Notes under the pieces: model-generated
Database searches by the model: none
The model's input: the letters and a program-made list of their open reading frames with translations, nothing else
Told to the model about the DNA's origin: nothing
Translations under genes and position numbers: made by a program
NCBI GenBank assembly: GCA_963971405.1
Contig: OZ020484.1
Span: 27,054,770-27,118,769, forward strand
Length of the DNA: 64,000 nt
From: Psococerastis gibbosa
Lineage: Eukaryota; Arthropoda; Insecta; Psocodea; Psocidae
Reading direction: 5' to 3'
Shown here: positions 35,701 through 45,375 of the stretch, piece after piece
How the letters are laid out: each line of letters starts with the position of its first letter
Position numbering within the stretch: position 1 is the first letter of the stretch

Positions 35701-38528
35701 TCCGAACTAATCGTGTGACTTCACTGTTTTACCCAAGTGGTTCGGAATCCACTATAATCAGGAGGTCCACTGGAGTCCTATGGGCCCACACCGTGGCCTG
35801 GGACTGAGTCAAACCATACTACTACTATTATTATACAATATATATGTACAAGCGGTTCCCGCGCAGCCTTCGGCTGCTGCCTCCACCACTTGCGCCTGCC
35901 GCGGGTAACTGCTCATGTAAATCAGGCGGCAGCTCGGCCTACGGCCTCGCAGTCACTACTCATGTAAATTAATTGTGGTCACACACAACACACACGCAGC
36001 ACCAACTGTCGGGATAAACGAAAATTAAATGTAGCGCAGTCTACAGCTAGATGTCGGCAGTACCAGCAGCCATGTATTCGCACCACTGTAAAATATTCCA
36101 AATTCAAATTATAAAAACATTCTCCAGTGGACGTGTTAATCTAAACCATCCTCGAATCTCCTTGAACACACACAACAACATTCATCATAATCGGTCCAGT
36201 CGTTTGAGAGGAGGCCCGGAACATACACACGGAGAGTCGAAATATATATATTAAGATTTATGTATTCATATTTCCTAGTAATACTAGGCTCAGTCATTTT
36301 CTTTATTAAAAAATGACATTTTGCATTTTCACCTACTTCAAGATCAACTGCCAGTACATCCACTGTCCTCAAATGGGCAATCATCTCTTCAATCTCCTCC
36401 GGTGCCGCCACGAAAGCGAAGGGTGTTTCCTCCAACGTTTTGAACATTTGCGGTTCCGATATCTGGACGAATTTACAACCAGCTTGGAATTTTGTAAGTT
36501 CAAACTCATAAGGATGTGAATATTGCCTACAAACATCAAAATACAAATATAACATTCATGAATACTGCACTCTCGAACAAAACAGTGGCTGCAAGGAAGA
36601 AATGAAAAGAAGAATAAAAGCAGGCTGGGCGAAGTTCCATGAAATCCTCACCGACGTTCGAATGTTGCGATAATCGCGTGGGCTCACCCTGCTGATTTCA
36701 CTCTGAAAATGAGAGAATGATAACCCCCCCCCCCCCCCAGTGTGGGCATGTCCAGAGAGATGAAACGCACGCCCAGGACATCGCCCCCCGGGCAAACCGA
36801 AGATGACACTCACCAGAAAAATCGAACACAAACTGAGGACTCGCCCTAAACAGAGAAGACTCTCTAGACAGAGTTGCCTGGAAACGCCGCCACCGACCCA
36901 CCTTGAGGATAAAGGCGACGAATTACATGAAGGCTACTGGGCAATCACGGCGAACCCACAGAAAAGATTGGGAATTTTTTAGTTTTCAGTGTCACAAACA
37001 ACATAGTTTGCATTTGTATCTTTTCTTCTGGTTGGGCAAGTCTCAAATTTTTTGAAAATGTGTAACTACACTAGTGGGTTCCCTTTTTAATTTATTTAGC
37101 AGTTCGTGCCCAGTGTTTGTAACGCATGAAAACCCCACCTCACAGGATTACAAACCATTGAAGCCACTAACATTAGCTTGCACCAAGTATGAAACGCATG
37201 ATGCTTTGCTGCTATTAATCCAAAGATCCCGGATAAATGACTCTTTAGCTCAAAGAAAAAAAAACTGTTTCAGTAGCTTACCCAATGCCTCCATCATCTT
37301 CAAAAAGGATAGCCAAAGGTTTCAAAAGGTTGTATTTGAATGTGATACGGGGACAGAACGGCGTGGCGCGGTCATTGTCGACTTTGTCAGCAAACTGCAG
37401 TTGCGGCTTCTCCCGCGTCTTGGAGGCGGAGAGCATCGACGACACCACTTGGGCTGCGGCCGCAGGCGAGCGCGACTGTTGACGGTTCCAGGCTCCGCTT
37501 ATGGGACGAATTGATTTTGAAGTGAACTCTGCGTCAGGGTTCTTACGAATACCAGCAATCTCATCTAGCAATATGCCCTGAAACAATTACGTACAATAAG
37601 TAATAGCAAAAAGCAATGTAGTAGGTTCTCATATTGATCATTTCTTCCTGCCCTAGACATTAAAATGGATCAGGATGTGATATTCCCTCCCTCCAAGGAT
37701 ATTTTGATTTAAATTTCAGATTCCACCTGCCACGTCATCTTCAAACAATCAGAGCTTTCACGTCTGTCTTCAACCAGAGCACGCTTTCAAGCCACAACAG
37801 GATTTGTGTTTTGATTGAACCAAGAAGACGAGGCAGATACCACCAGAAAATCAAAATATTTCCTTGGCGGGCCGCATATCCCATCTCTCCTATATAGAAC
37901 TTTGCGGCTAATAATCTTGTAGCAGCAGCTTTCTAGTTTCTAGGGGCTCTCTAATGATAGATAGACATTTTACCGCAATCATAAACAGTGGCGTTCAAAT
38001 CTCAAAACAAAATAATTTTACAGAGAAACCAAGGAAAACGTGTACATGCAGTAACTAAGAGTTGTATGTATGGCCTTTTATAAAGAAGCCCTGTGCTCTG
38101 CTTGTCTGCTAGCTCACAAGAGAAAGTCACAAGATTAGAATACCAAGTAGCCTACCGTATTTATAAACAAAAAATTTTGGCAACTTAACTTAACATTTCC
38201 ATGATAATGAAATTATACGATCTCTTATCAGTATCTTCTACGAGCTAAAGAGCTCTTTAGAGCCTTAATAATGCAAACTTACAACTCGCTCAAACACAAT
38301 GTCATTGGCTTCAACAAGCAACTCAAATTTTTCCTCATTGTCCCTCCGTTGAATATTTCCCTTGCATCCTGCATGCTTCATAACTCTGTTGAGCTGCCCA
38401 AGCACCAAATCTGCTTGACTCCGAATAATTTTGTGAAATGACGGGCATGCTTCATAAAAATCCCGACTTTTTCCGAATGGAATTTTGTTAGATTGTTTTG
38501 TTCCATCAACAAGTGTTTTGAAGCCGGC
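23763..38528 (-). CDS. EXOSC10: Exosome component 10 (Rrp6), 3'-5' exonuclease; exons 2-13
   Basis: Exons in order are 38528-38283, 37577-37282, 36526-36337, 35077-34743, 30403-30247, 28833-28685, 27710-27649, 27280-27038, 26170-25968, 25149-25057, 24534-24448 and 23939-23763. All are phase-consistent, giving 745 residues after a short unknown N-terminus. The first two encode the PMC2NT domain that binds the C1D/Rrp47 partner (ELLVEANDIVFERV). The DEDDy nuclease follows: AVDLE split from HHNYRSF by an intron, HGAQSDILWLQRD, and YARED. HRDC follows (KRLFDNRQLFALQHLYEWRDK...GYVLPNHML). The basic tail has FDYSSVDFNKFKS. All catalytic acids are present. The protein trims and degrades nuclear RNA with the core exosome. 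The 4.3-kb intron 34743-30403 contains two retrotransposons in opposite orientation. The 3' end faces RPS13; ATTAAA at 23691-23696 (minus strand) may be its polyadenylation signal. Confidence 0.93.
24294..24412 (-). mobile_element. I-type retrotransposon 3' tail fragment
   Basis: Read on the minus strand, KRYWEARRQMALLLQTGVG-like codons (spread over shifted frames) resemble the C-terminus of the element ending at 34447. They are followed by a TAAAC/TAAC repeat tail. It lies in an EXOSC10 intron. Confidence 0.4.
25246..25605. repeat. MITE of the GGTACACACG family, copy with both ends
   Basis: The ends AAGGTCTGGTACACACGGAC and (inverted) AAGGCCCGGTACACACGACC form about 25-bp terminal inverted repeats. 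The interior shares a block with 8305-8420. It lies in an EXOSC10 intron. A single end is also present at 22701-22740 in the RPS13 intron. Confidence 0.6.
26560..26730 (-). repeat. tRNA-derived SINE
   Basis: On the minus strand, 26721-26653 folds like a tRNA: acceptor strands TGTAGCT and GGCTACA, A box TAGCTTAGTGGT, B box GGTTCGAGTCCC. The anticodon-like triplet TTC sits in loop CTTTCAC. The sequence after it (ATTTTATGGCCATGC...) is SINE body. It is in an EXOSC10 intron. Confidence 0.6.
28047..28066 (+). repeat. CTAT microsatellite
   Basis: Five perfect CTAT units. Confidence 0.8.
28685..28833 (-). CDS. EXOSC10: EXOSC10 exon with the first half of the HRDC domain
   Basis: This 149-nt exon is easily missed because it has no internal start codon. 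It is bounded by TTACAG at 28834 and GTAAGC at 28684. It encodes RYIKPLWRDDDYLNLYHKSK and then LFALQHLYEWRDKMARE, matching the family's segment between the exonuclease and HRDC domains. Phases fit both neighbours (0 in, 2 out). Confidence 0.9.
30522..31912 (+). mobile_element. RTE-type non-LTR retrotransposon, 5'-truncated, intact 447-residue frame
   Basis: An open frame at 30522-31865 covers most of a reverse transcriptase: YKRKGDVQPCNNYRPIKLMS, FIDLEKAYDRIPR, GLHQGSALSPFLF, FADDAV and KTFKYLGSTLE. The C-terminal LRERRLSWWRHVQR motif is typical of RTE/BovB-like elements. The apurinic endonuclease and 5' end are missing. A short AAAGT-rich tail ends it near 31912. It lies in an EXOSC10 intron on the opposite strand to the host gene. 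Lack of stops suggests a recent insertion. Related fragments lie at 36555 and 57417. Confidence 0.85.
32150..34465 (+). mobile_element. I-superfamily non-LTR retrotransposon, 5'-truncated, intact 765-residue frame
   Basis: The frame 32150-34447 encodes a reverse transcriptase (SYRPISLTSSMCKIAERMV, LVDLKAAYDTVW, GLAQGAVISCQLF, YADDLLIW). An RNase H follows (YSDGSSMPESGNTGAG, LIDCQSAILAL, WIPSHVGVNGNEEAD), then a C-terminal knuckle CPMCDY...HLPNCP. RT followed by RNase H places it in the I superfamily. The endonuclease and ORF1 are absent, so it is 5'-truncated. It ends with four TAAG units. It follows the RTE element in the same EXOSC10 intron with about 240 bp between. Confidence 0.85.
35586..35832 (+). 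repeat. Roughly 245-bp dispersed repeat, full copy
   Basis: It begins GCCGGCCGCCATACCAAG and ends in TACTACTACTATTATTATA. A frame of 67 codons from MNPADQSKFKAADK is open. It is in the EXOSC10 intron between the PMC2NT and nuclease exons. Confidence 0.75.
36555..36915 (+). mobile_element. RTE-type 3' fragment, decayed
   Basis: The segment reads like the C-terminus of the 30522 element (EQNSGCKEEMKRRIKAGWAK, then GHVQR-like and LTRKIEH-like codons). It has frameshifts and a C-run at 36724-36739. It lies in an EXOSC10 intron. Confidence 0.65.
37690..37905. repeat. MITE-like repeat sharing blocks with 15060-15650
   Basis: CCACCTGCCACG, AATCAGAGC, GATACCACCAGAAA-like and CATCTCTCCTATATAGAAC occur here in the order seen near 15.1-15.6 kb. 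A third partial match is at about 25880 (GCCACCTGCCACGTCTTTTC). Confidence 0.45.
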
Positions 38529-38691
38529 CTGCAAATTACAAAAACAATTTTTAAAGAGTTTCAAACTACAGTAGCCTGTGTAAACCAGGCTGGCTGGATT
38601 GGCATCCGGAACCCAGTCACTCAACGAATCCGCGGGCAGTTTCCTCGTGTACGAGAGTTCGACGTCGAGTTAATAACGACCTAGGCCTCAC

Positions 38692-38928
38692 ATTTGGGCC
38701 CAAGAGCGACCCCGCCTTGACTGTCCTATGCCAGCCCATAGAACAGTGGACCTCCTGATTATAGTGGATTCCGAACTACTTGGAAAACACAGTGAAGACA
38801 CACGATTAGTTCGGAGGTGACCAGGACAAGTCCTACCATGTTTCCCTACCGGCACTGTGCATAAGACCAAGTTATCTGCAGCTTTGAACCTGCTCTGGTC
38901 CGGTGGATTCAACTTGGTATGGCGGCCC
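38692..38928 (-). repeat. Roughly 245-bp dispersed repeat, copy lacking part of its tail
   Basis: Same blocks and open frame (NPPDQSRFKAADNLVLCTVP) as the copies at 20304 and 59431. The 3' tail is replaced by unrelated sequence. It lies just upstream of EXOSC10 exon 2. Confidence 0.7.
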
Positions 38929-39064
38929 GTGTAGGAGAGTGGTGCTCGCCATATGTTTATTACATTCAAAGACAAGCTAGATTGCGAGTAAAGTGCGCAG
39001 AATCTTACTACGTCTGTTGAATAGTTAAATTGTTTTTTAATAACCGATTTTCTTCGAACCCTAC

Positions 39065-39130
39065 AACGAGGAAACGCTTCTTTTGCTGGATAGCCTCCTC
39101 CGACAAACGTGTTTTGTAAATTTGGCTCAT
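39065..39130 (-). CDS. EXOSC10: Candidate first coding exon of EXOSC10
   Basis: An ATG in good context (CAAAATGAG) at 39130 opens 22 codons, MSQIYKTRLSEEAIQQKKRF and two more, to a GTAGGG donor in phase 0, matching exon 2. The position is right. However, the residues do not resemble the usual Rrp6 N-terminus and the donor is weak. The true first exon may lie elsewhere upstream. Confidence 0.3.
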
Positions 39131-40190
39131 TTTGACATTCGTCGCGAGGATGCCAGATTCCCCCCCCCCCCCCTTCGTTTCACCACTATTGGCAATGCTT
39201 AGCTTATGGGTTGGTGCCGTCTACTGTATTTTATATCTTTGGTGCAAACATTATCAATCACAATGGGCCCTTTTCGTGTAGGAAAATTCTAATGGTCAAC
39301 CAATCAAAACATTGTGTTGGACGTAATTTCTCTACTGGTTCTAATAATTGAGAATTTATTTATTTAAATAACAATTGACAGGCTGATTATATTTTCGTAA
39401 ATTCTTCTACTTCTAGTGTCGCCTAACACATGATACCTAGTTGTGTGGCCCGTGCTCGCGGTTCTATTAGTGGGTGGGTGTGTGGTGTTCCTGGTAGAAA
39501 TAAACGACTGATAATGTCAGTAAAATAAGACAAAAATGTTATTCAGAACTTACACGTTACAGAAGAGAACTTTAACCTACGATATGCGTTTGAGTTTTAC
39601 CTACAAGCAGGCAAGGCACGCTCACTTTCTCTAGATTAGTGCATACTGTGAATCATGCTCAAGGCTGGCAAAACAAAAGCAAAAATAATTACTTCCATCG
39701 CAGTCACGTGGTCTTATTGTAGGGGATGGACGATGTCTAAATGCTAAACTCCCTGTGCGCGAGTGAACCCGTATTGGCCACCAGCCTTTGCTAAGTTCTA
39801 TGTTGGGGATTCAACGACGCCAACTTCATGTTTGGCAGTAGCAATTACCAATATAAGTTTCGGATTAATTAATTGAAAAATGTAGCCGTAATGTGGTTGA
39901 ATTCCTTGTTTTTTATTTCGTAGAATCTTGCGGGTCCTGCGCAAAGTTCTTTTACAAATAATTTTTTTCAACATTTTGATTGGCCGCCATCTAAGGTAGT
40001 ACACTAGCTTGCCCTGTGTAACACCAACAACCATAAGAAATTTTGACACAATTCATTAGATAATGTGGCTGCGCTTACACGAAAAGTGCTGCTATCTAGA
40101 ATTTTCTATTTTAATTAATTATAATTTTACTGTAATATCTTGAGGGCAATTGCAATTTTTCAAATTTAATAAATGGCACCAGAATAAAAC
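39131..40190. other. Gene-free stretch upstream of EXOSC10
   Basis: Contains a C-run near 39161. A minus-strand frame at 39798-40049 shows no family motif. I see no feature I can support. Confidence 0.4.
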
Positions 40191-40475
40191 TTCGAATTTT
40201 TTGGTGATGAAAAACCAAGGATCAACAAAGATGGAGAGAAGTTGTCAGAGCGGCCAAAAGTCCCCCTGGGCTGATCGCGCCTCATTAAGTCAAAGTATGT
40301 CAAGAAAAACCTGGCGGATGTCTTCTAAAATATATCGCAACATAATGCACATTAACCCCCAAAGAACTCATGCGTACTTGCCTTCTGGCAATTTCGCGCA
40401 ATGAAGAAGAGAAGAGCTCAAACGATGCTTTCTATCCCACCTTGGTGGGTCATGGACAAAGATTGATTGATTGCT
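40190..40475 (+). mobile_element. RTE-like 3' end with TGAT tail, decayed
   Basis: One frame reads RQRWREVVRAAKSPPG, a phrase typical of RTE-like C-termini, then breaks. The segment ends with TTGATTGATTG. Only the 3' end is present. Confidence 0.5.
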
Positions 40476-40928
40476 CAATACTCCACCTCTATGTAGACTA
40501 GGCTACTTGCTAAACGATTACATTGGGTACAACGCAATATGGTATTTGAATCAAGGTTACCTGCCAAACGGCATGGGGATGGACAACAAAACAACAACTT
40601 TCTAATAAAAATATTTACAGTGTATTTGGTAACCTAGCTAGGGTAATAAAGTACGATATAACCATAGAATAAATATTTACTGTAACAGATATAATCAGAG
40701 AACAGTCACACTTATGAAATTTGTCTAATTCTCTTCGACCAATTTAAAAGCAGTTTAAATAATAACTAGAGCTGGCCCTAATATCAATAGTTGGTCAAAC
40801 GCACATACAGTGTGGGCTTATTTGAATGAAGTCTGATGAACCGGCAAGTAGACTAACAGGCAGTTCCTCACATAACAAATTCGGAGTCTACCAATTAGCA
40901 TACTTTGAAAGCACCCTTACTAGCTACA

Positions 40929-42347
40929 TTAAGAAACACACAACAGGAAAAACCACAAGGAAAATGGTGGAACAGAAATAAAGTTTTGTCGCATAGAAAG
41001 CGGTTCGTTAATAGCATTAAACGTTCTGGCCGATTTCAATTCTCTCCCGTTTAGCAAAACATGTTTTGTTAGCAAATTGTCATCTTTTGCTGTGAAGGTG
41101 AAATTAGCACATACATACATCTCCTTATTATTCAATCTAATGTTCTTGGGGCTGCGGCCTAGGTTGATTCCGTAAAGAACAGCTATTGAGTTTTTCAATT
41201 TTTTTCCTTTTCTGAAGTTCTCAAGATTATGGGCGTACAAACGTATCATGTCATCGCCGTTTTGCACTCGAACTTGATACACTTTAGTGCCAACGCGTTT
41301 TTTAAAAGCCAGAGCTATCCAAAAATCAGGTGACGGCTCGATGTGTTTATCAATAAGTGCATAATGGCCTTGTAAAAGGCTTTGGCGAATAACGACTGAC
41401 ATACCCATTTTAGCAGAAACGCCAAGTTTGTCTAAAAACAGAAACGTCGAAGCAAACGTATCGGATAAATTTGGGGCACCACCACCATAAGCGGACCCAG
41501 TTTCACTCAGCCAAACCGGCAAGTTACAGTGTTGGTGCACCAATTCCATAACTTTTTCAATTTGAGAAGGCAGCATATTAAAAGTTTCAGGGTTCAAGAA
41601 ATCATTTAAAGATGCTTCTCTACCATTTAAATAGTACTGATGCCACGATACTGCATCAAGTGAGTTACAAACACCAGTGCTAAGGAACTCAGATAGATAC
41701 GGCAAGGAAGGAGCCTCACGCAGAATTGGACGAGTTACATCAGGACCTACCAGAATGGACAATTTGTCATAATTGTTTAAAAGGAACCGCACGGATTTAA
41801 AATCTTTGGCCAATTGTTTAGCAGGGAGCGTTACATTAAAACTATGAGGAAAATTATTAGGTTCATTCCCTAGTTGAAAGTCACTAGAACCATAATTATT
41901 GCGCAAAAATATTAAAATACTCTCAGCATTTGAAGTATTCCACTCAGAACCACTTCTAAGTAACACATTAAAATCATAAAGTAGTCGCAAATTAGTTCTG
42001 TTCGTAAACATAAGTAGTCTCAAAAAATCAGCTGGAGAAATATTCTCAAATTTTGGGTCGGTTGTGTTAAAAACAGCACTGTCAGCAGCATTGCCTCCTA
42101 AACGAAGATAGGCAGGTGACAAAAAAGACACTAATTGTACCAATTTCTCCCAATCGCCATTAGTAAGTTTCTTCATCATACCATTGACAAATGAGGTGTC
42201 TAAAGCCATACTGAGAAATTTGTCATCAACTGTGTTCAAAACTGTTTCAATGTCAACAGTAACTGAAAGCTCTCGTTCGGTGGCACATTTGAAAATTAAC
42301 GACATCAAGATAAGTCCCAAAAATAATGAACCAAACCACAAAGTCAT
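40929..42347 (-). CDS. Heparanase (GH79 endo-beta-glucuronidase), single exon
   Basis: The start at 42347 (MTLWFGSLFLGLILMSLIF) gives 472 residues with a signal peptide or anchor at 1-19, consistent with secretion or lysosomal delivery. Upstream in-frame ATGs up to 42659 would place about 100 residues before this segment and look less likely. The GH79 barrel follows: LSPAYLRLGGNAADSAV, proton donor about E162 in QLGNEPNNF, SWHQYYLNGREASLNDFLNP, and nucleophile about E282 in WLSETGSAYGGGAP. A C-terminal beta domain ends PPFSLWFFLLC. Both catalytic glutamates and the YGGGAP loop are intact. The segment between RLGG and DFNVLLR is about 70 residues shorter than in vertebrate heparanase, so the excised linker is absent. 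Heparanases cleave heparan sulfate chains. The gene has no intron, unlike its neighbours, and may be a retrocopy. Many N-x-S/T sites are present. Confidence 0.88.
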   Translation of the reverse strand: MTLWFGSLFLGLILMSLIFKCATERELSVTVDIETVLNTVDDKFLSMALDTSFVNGMMKKLTNGDWEKLVQLVSFLSPAYLRLGGNAADSAVFNTTDPKFENISPADFLRLLMFTNRTNLRLLYDFNVLLRSGSEWNTSNAESILIFLRNNYGSSDFQLGNEPNNFPHSFNVTLPAKQLAKDFKSVRFLLNNYDKLSILVGPDVTRPILREAPSLPYLSEFLSTGVCNSLDAVSWHQYYLNGREASLNDFLNPETFNMLPSQIEKVMELVHQHCNLPVWLSETGSAYGGGAPNLSDTFASTFLFLDKLGVSAKMGMSVVIRQSLLQGHYALIDKHIEPSPDFWIALAFKKRVGTKVYQVRVQNGDDMIRLYAHNLENFRKGKKLKNSIAVLYGINLGRSPKNIRLNNKEMYVCANFTFTAKDDNLLTKHVLLNGRELKSARTFNAINEPLSMRQNFISVPPFSLWFFLLCVS

Positions 42348-42444
42348 CTTCCTTCCGTCGTTACAATCTTCATTAATCTTGATTGAAATACAGCCATTGT
42401 CTTTAGAAGTCCGCACCGGTAAATACGTTATCTTTAAATTGTTA

Positions 42445-42683
42445 TTACTCCAATGTTCTGGATGGGACATTTTGTACTTTGTCATAAGAAAACTTGCAGC
42501 AGTTTGTATCGCAATCTTGGTAACCCATCTTTTTATATACGTAATTAGTCCCCAACTGCCACGTTGAATCTCTTTCTGGAACATAGATTCCGTGTTTAAC
42601 CATGTATTTGTCGACGTTGGAACAAGTAGAGCTGCAGATTGGGCAAAGTCGCAATACATGATCGGTGAACAACTCTTGGTAGC
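42445..42683 (-). other. Overlapping open frame upstream of heparanase
   Basis: A frame other than the heparanase frame is open from a possible acceptor (GTTGTAG at about 42690) to a stop at 42445. It reads TDHVLRLCPICSSTC and then MVKHGIYVPERDS, with cysteine and histidine spacing faintly like a zinc finger. I recognise no family. It may be an exon of a lost element or chance. Confidence 0.2.
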
Positions 42684-42689
42684 CTACAA

Positions 42690-43640
42690 CTTTCTAGGCC
42701 CAAATTTTCTTGCATTTTTTGGATCATTGCAGCTCACTACTCTTTTAATATCTTCATAGAGACATAAAGGCTATATACTTTCTTCATTCAGTCATTTTGT
42801 TGAATGTCGTAAGATAACAGCATGTATGTTTGTAGTGAACATTCAGTGGTATAATTTTGACATTTTCCCCAAAATCCTTCATGAGAAATCATCTTGCGGA
42901 AATTGCACTATGGAAAAATTAAAATATATAGCAACCAATTTCGATTTACTGATCGCTATAGTTTATTTTATAAATGTAAATGTAAGTTTACATAATAATG
43001 TAAAACTAATTAAAAATCCTTTATTATTAGTATTAGTTTAATCCATAGAATAAATATTTAATATTAAATATTTGGTTTAATCAGGTTAATTATACAGGTT
43101 ATAGTATACAAGTGTAGCATTTGTTCACATTACAGGACCCTGCTAAAAAAATATGTACACTATAATATTTGTACTGTACTGAGCACAAGACTGCTTTTCC
43201 CACCCCCTCCTAACTTCAGAATCTAGAAATCTGGCAACATTAACTTAGTACTTTAGCCTGCCTACTTTCTGTACCTCAACGAAGCGCTCGATTGGCAACG
43301 TGTTATTTTCGGGCGTCGTAATTTCTTGGCTTGTGCCCTCCATCTCTCTAATTTAACTGATGTTGAACAGTTAACTTCAGCAGCAATTTACAAACATTAC
43401 AAATTGATAAAAAACCAAATTACAGCACTGGTAACCTTATTAATCACATTCATTCGCTATAAAATTTTTAATGTTTATACTTTATTTATAAGTAAATAAA
43501 CGTGTCAGCAGAATATATCCAGTCTCGACTCTCGAGTCTCGACTCTTGCCTCGCTATCTCGAATCGATAGTCGGAAAACTCTTTCCCGCGACCCGCGTTC
43601 AAGTGTATTGTTTATCATTTTGTTATTTTTGTTTTAATGT
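42690..43640. other. Gene-free stretch
   Basis: AT-rich. Contains one copy of the CATAGAATAAATATTTA motif (43043-43060). No supported gene. Confidence 0.4.
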
Positions 43641-43651
43641 AAAATTGTAAA

Positions 43652-43930
43652 ATGTTGCCGGCTTGCGGCGTTCGCCGTTCAGGAGTCAGGACCACGAAGG
43701 GCCATGACTACCTCGCTGCACACCTCAACCTCGTCGGAGTCCGCGATTCTTCCGCTGGTGACCTATGTGAACACCCCTGGATGGACGCTGAACACCTCGC
43801 GTCGTGTCCCGCGATCGACCACACGCCGGCAAATGAAGACGAGTTCGAACAATTTGCGCGTCGCTACTGCCTACTGGTCAGCGCGTCACCAAATGGCCGA
43901 CATGCCAAGGGTGGGCCTTGTTCGCTAGTA
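43652..43930 (+). mobile_element. I-type retrotransposon 3' fragment
   Basis: The frames read RTTKGHDYLAAHLN, DAEHLASCPAI and, after a frameshift, YWSARHQMADMPRVG. These parallel the C-terminus of the 32150 element (TGHDYLASHLH, CPMC...HLPNCP, WSARHQMAQMPRVG). It is a dead 5'-truncated copy with higher GC than its surroundings. Confidence 0.75.
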
Positions 43931-44292
43931 AGTTTTTTTTATTTTAATTTTTGATTTATTATGCACCGGAACAGTAAATATTTATTCTATGGTCGAACCC
44001 GGCCTCTTCATATTTTGTCAGCTCTCAGTCGACGGTCTGTTACAAGTTACACCCAAATTATCTTTTGGGAACTGGTGTTGAAGATATCTGATGGTCAGGT
44101 TTTATAAAATGGAATATCTATAGCATAACCTCCCTATAAGTAAGAAGAAGCCGTCGATTTTTGAGAACTGGTTTTGTTTTTGATAGGGTACCGATATAAT
44201 TTATTTAATATTTATATAATTATTATTTAGGTGTGTACAGAGCTCATATTTTATAGAGTATTCTAGGATTCAGCTTGCTGCTGAAATAAGGC

Positions 44293-44419
44293 TGTGATGT
44301 ATACGTTCAAGTCTCTGCTTGCATGCGACAGGACTTGGGTCAGTCAGATGTTGGCGAGCGGTCATAGTAAGTAGCTGGGTCTTTCTCTTCCTCTTATATG
44401 AACCTACAAGTACAGCACA
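44293..44419 (+). repeat. 5' LTR of the Gypsy element
   Basis: 127 bp with TG...CA ends, directly repeated at 48505. It is very short for a Gypsy LTR. The bases TTGGTGCAGTTCGG beginning at 44421 are the likely tRNA primer-binding site (TGG start); the tRNA is not identified. Confidence 0.9.
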
Positions 44420-44501
44420 ATTGGTGCAGTTCGGTATTTAAGTAAATTTTCATCAGCAATTAGTGTCGAATTATCGCGGTTAGTGTTTACTTCATTTTAC
44501 A

Positions 44502-45375
44502 ATGCCAAATACGGAAGAAACCGGTACAGGTCCAAATTGGCAAGCATTTGCTAAAGGAGAGCAAAGATTCCTCAGATAGATTCACGATGGCAATAAATGC
44601 GTTACAAAGCCAACAACAAGGGCCTTCGGCGTCTACACTGCCAAAATATACGGAAGGCGAAGACTTCGAAGATTACATACACAAATTTGAAGCCGTTACA
44701 GGTGTCTACAAATTTTCCGAAGACAAGAAGAAAGCAAGTTTTGTTACGCTTATACCTGGAACTACATTCCAATTACTTCGAAACTTGTTACATCCAAAGA
44801 AATTTTCAGACGTTAAATTTCAGGATATTACAGACATTTTGTTGAAACATTTGAAGTCGAAACCACTCATAATCCCGTCTAGACATGCATTTCTTATGAG
44901 AAAGCAACAAGAGGGTGCGTCACTTTCAGATTTTATGGCTGATTTACGCAAGTTAGCTATACCTTGTCAATTTTCTTCATCAATTATGAATGAAATGCTA
45001 CGAGATGTATCGCAGAAAAACGATATCCATTGTATGGCTTGCGGCGACAAGACGCATTTATGGAAAGTTTGCAGGAGAAAAGACAAAATTTCATGCGATT
45101 TCTGTAAAATTTCAGGGCATCTGGAAAAGATGTGTTTAAAGAAGAAGAGTACACAAACTTCTTCGAATATAAATAATTCAAAAGTACATAATATTTCATC
45201 ACATGAAGTTTTAAGTGTTTACAATTTACATAATACATTGAATAAACCATGGCGCATTTCAGTTTTTATTGAAGGTGTCTACAACCATGGAAGTGGATTG
45301 CGGCTCCGGGGCATCATTCTGTTCAGAAGAAGCCTTTACGAAGTTTCGACATCTTGTACAGATGAAGCGGTCTGA
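44502..45375 (+). pseudogene. Gypsy gag, frameshifted
   Basis: The ATG at 44502 opens a short frame that stops near 44578, while the rest of gag is in another frame from 44548, so one indel separates them. Two CCHC zinc knuckles, CMACGDKTHLWKVC and CDFCKISGHLEKMC, mark the nucleocapsid part. The frame then runs past the start of the protease in the wrong register to 45375. Confidence 0.8.

Noticed and set aside
39798..40049. 83-codon minus-strand frame
   Set aside because: Lysine- and arginine-rich without a recognisable motif, and composition is like its AT-rich surroundings.
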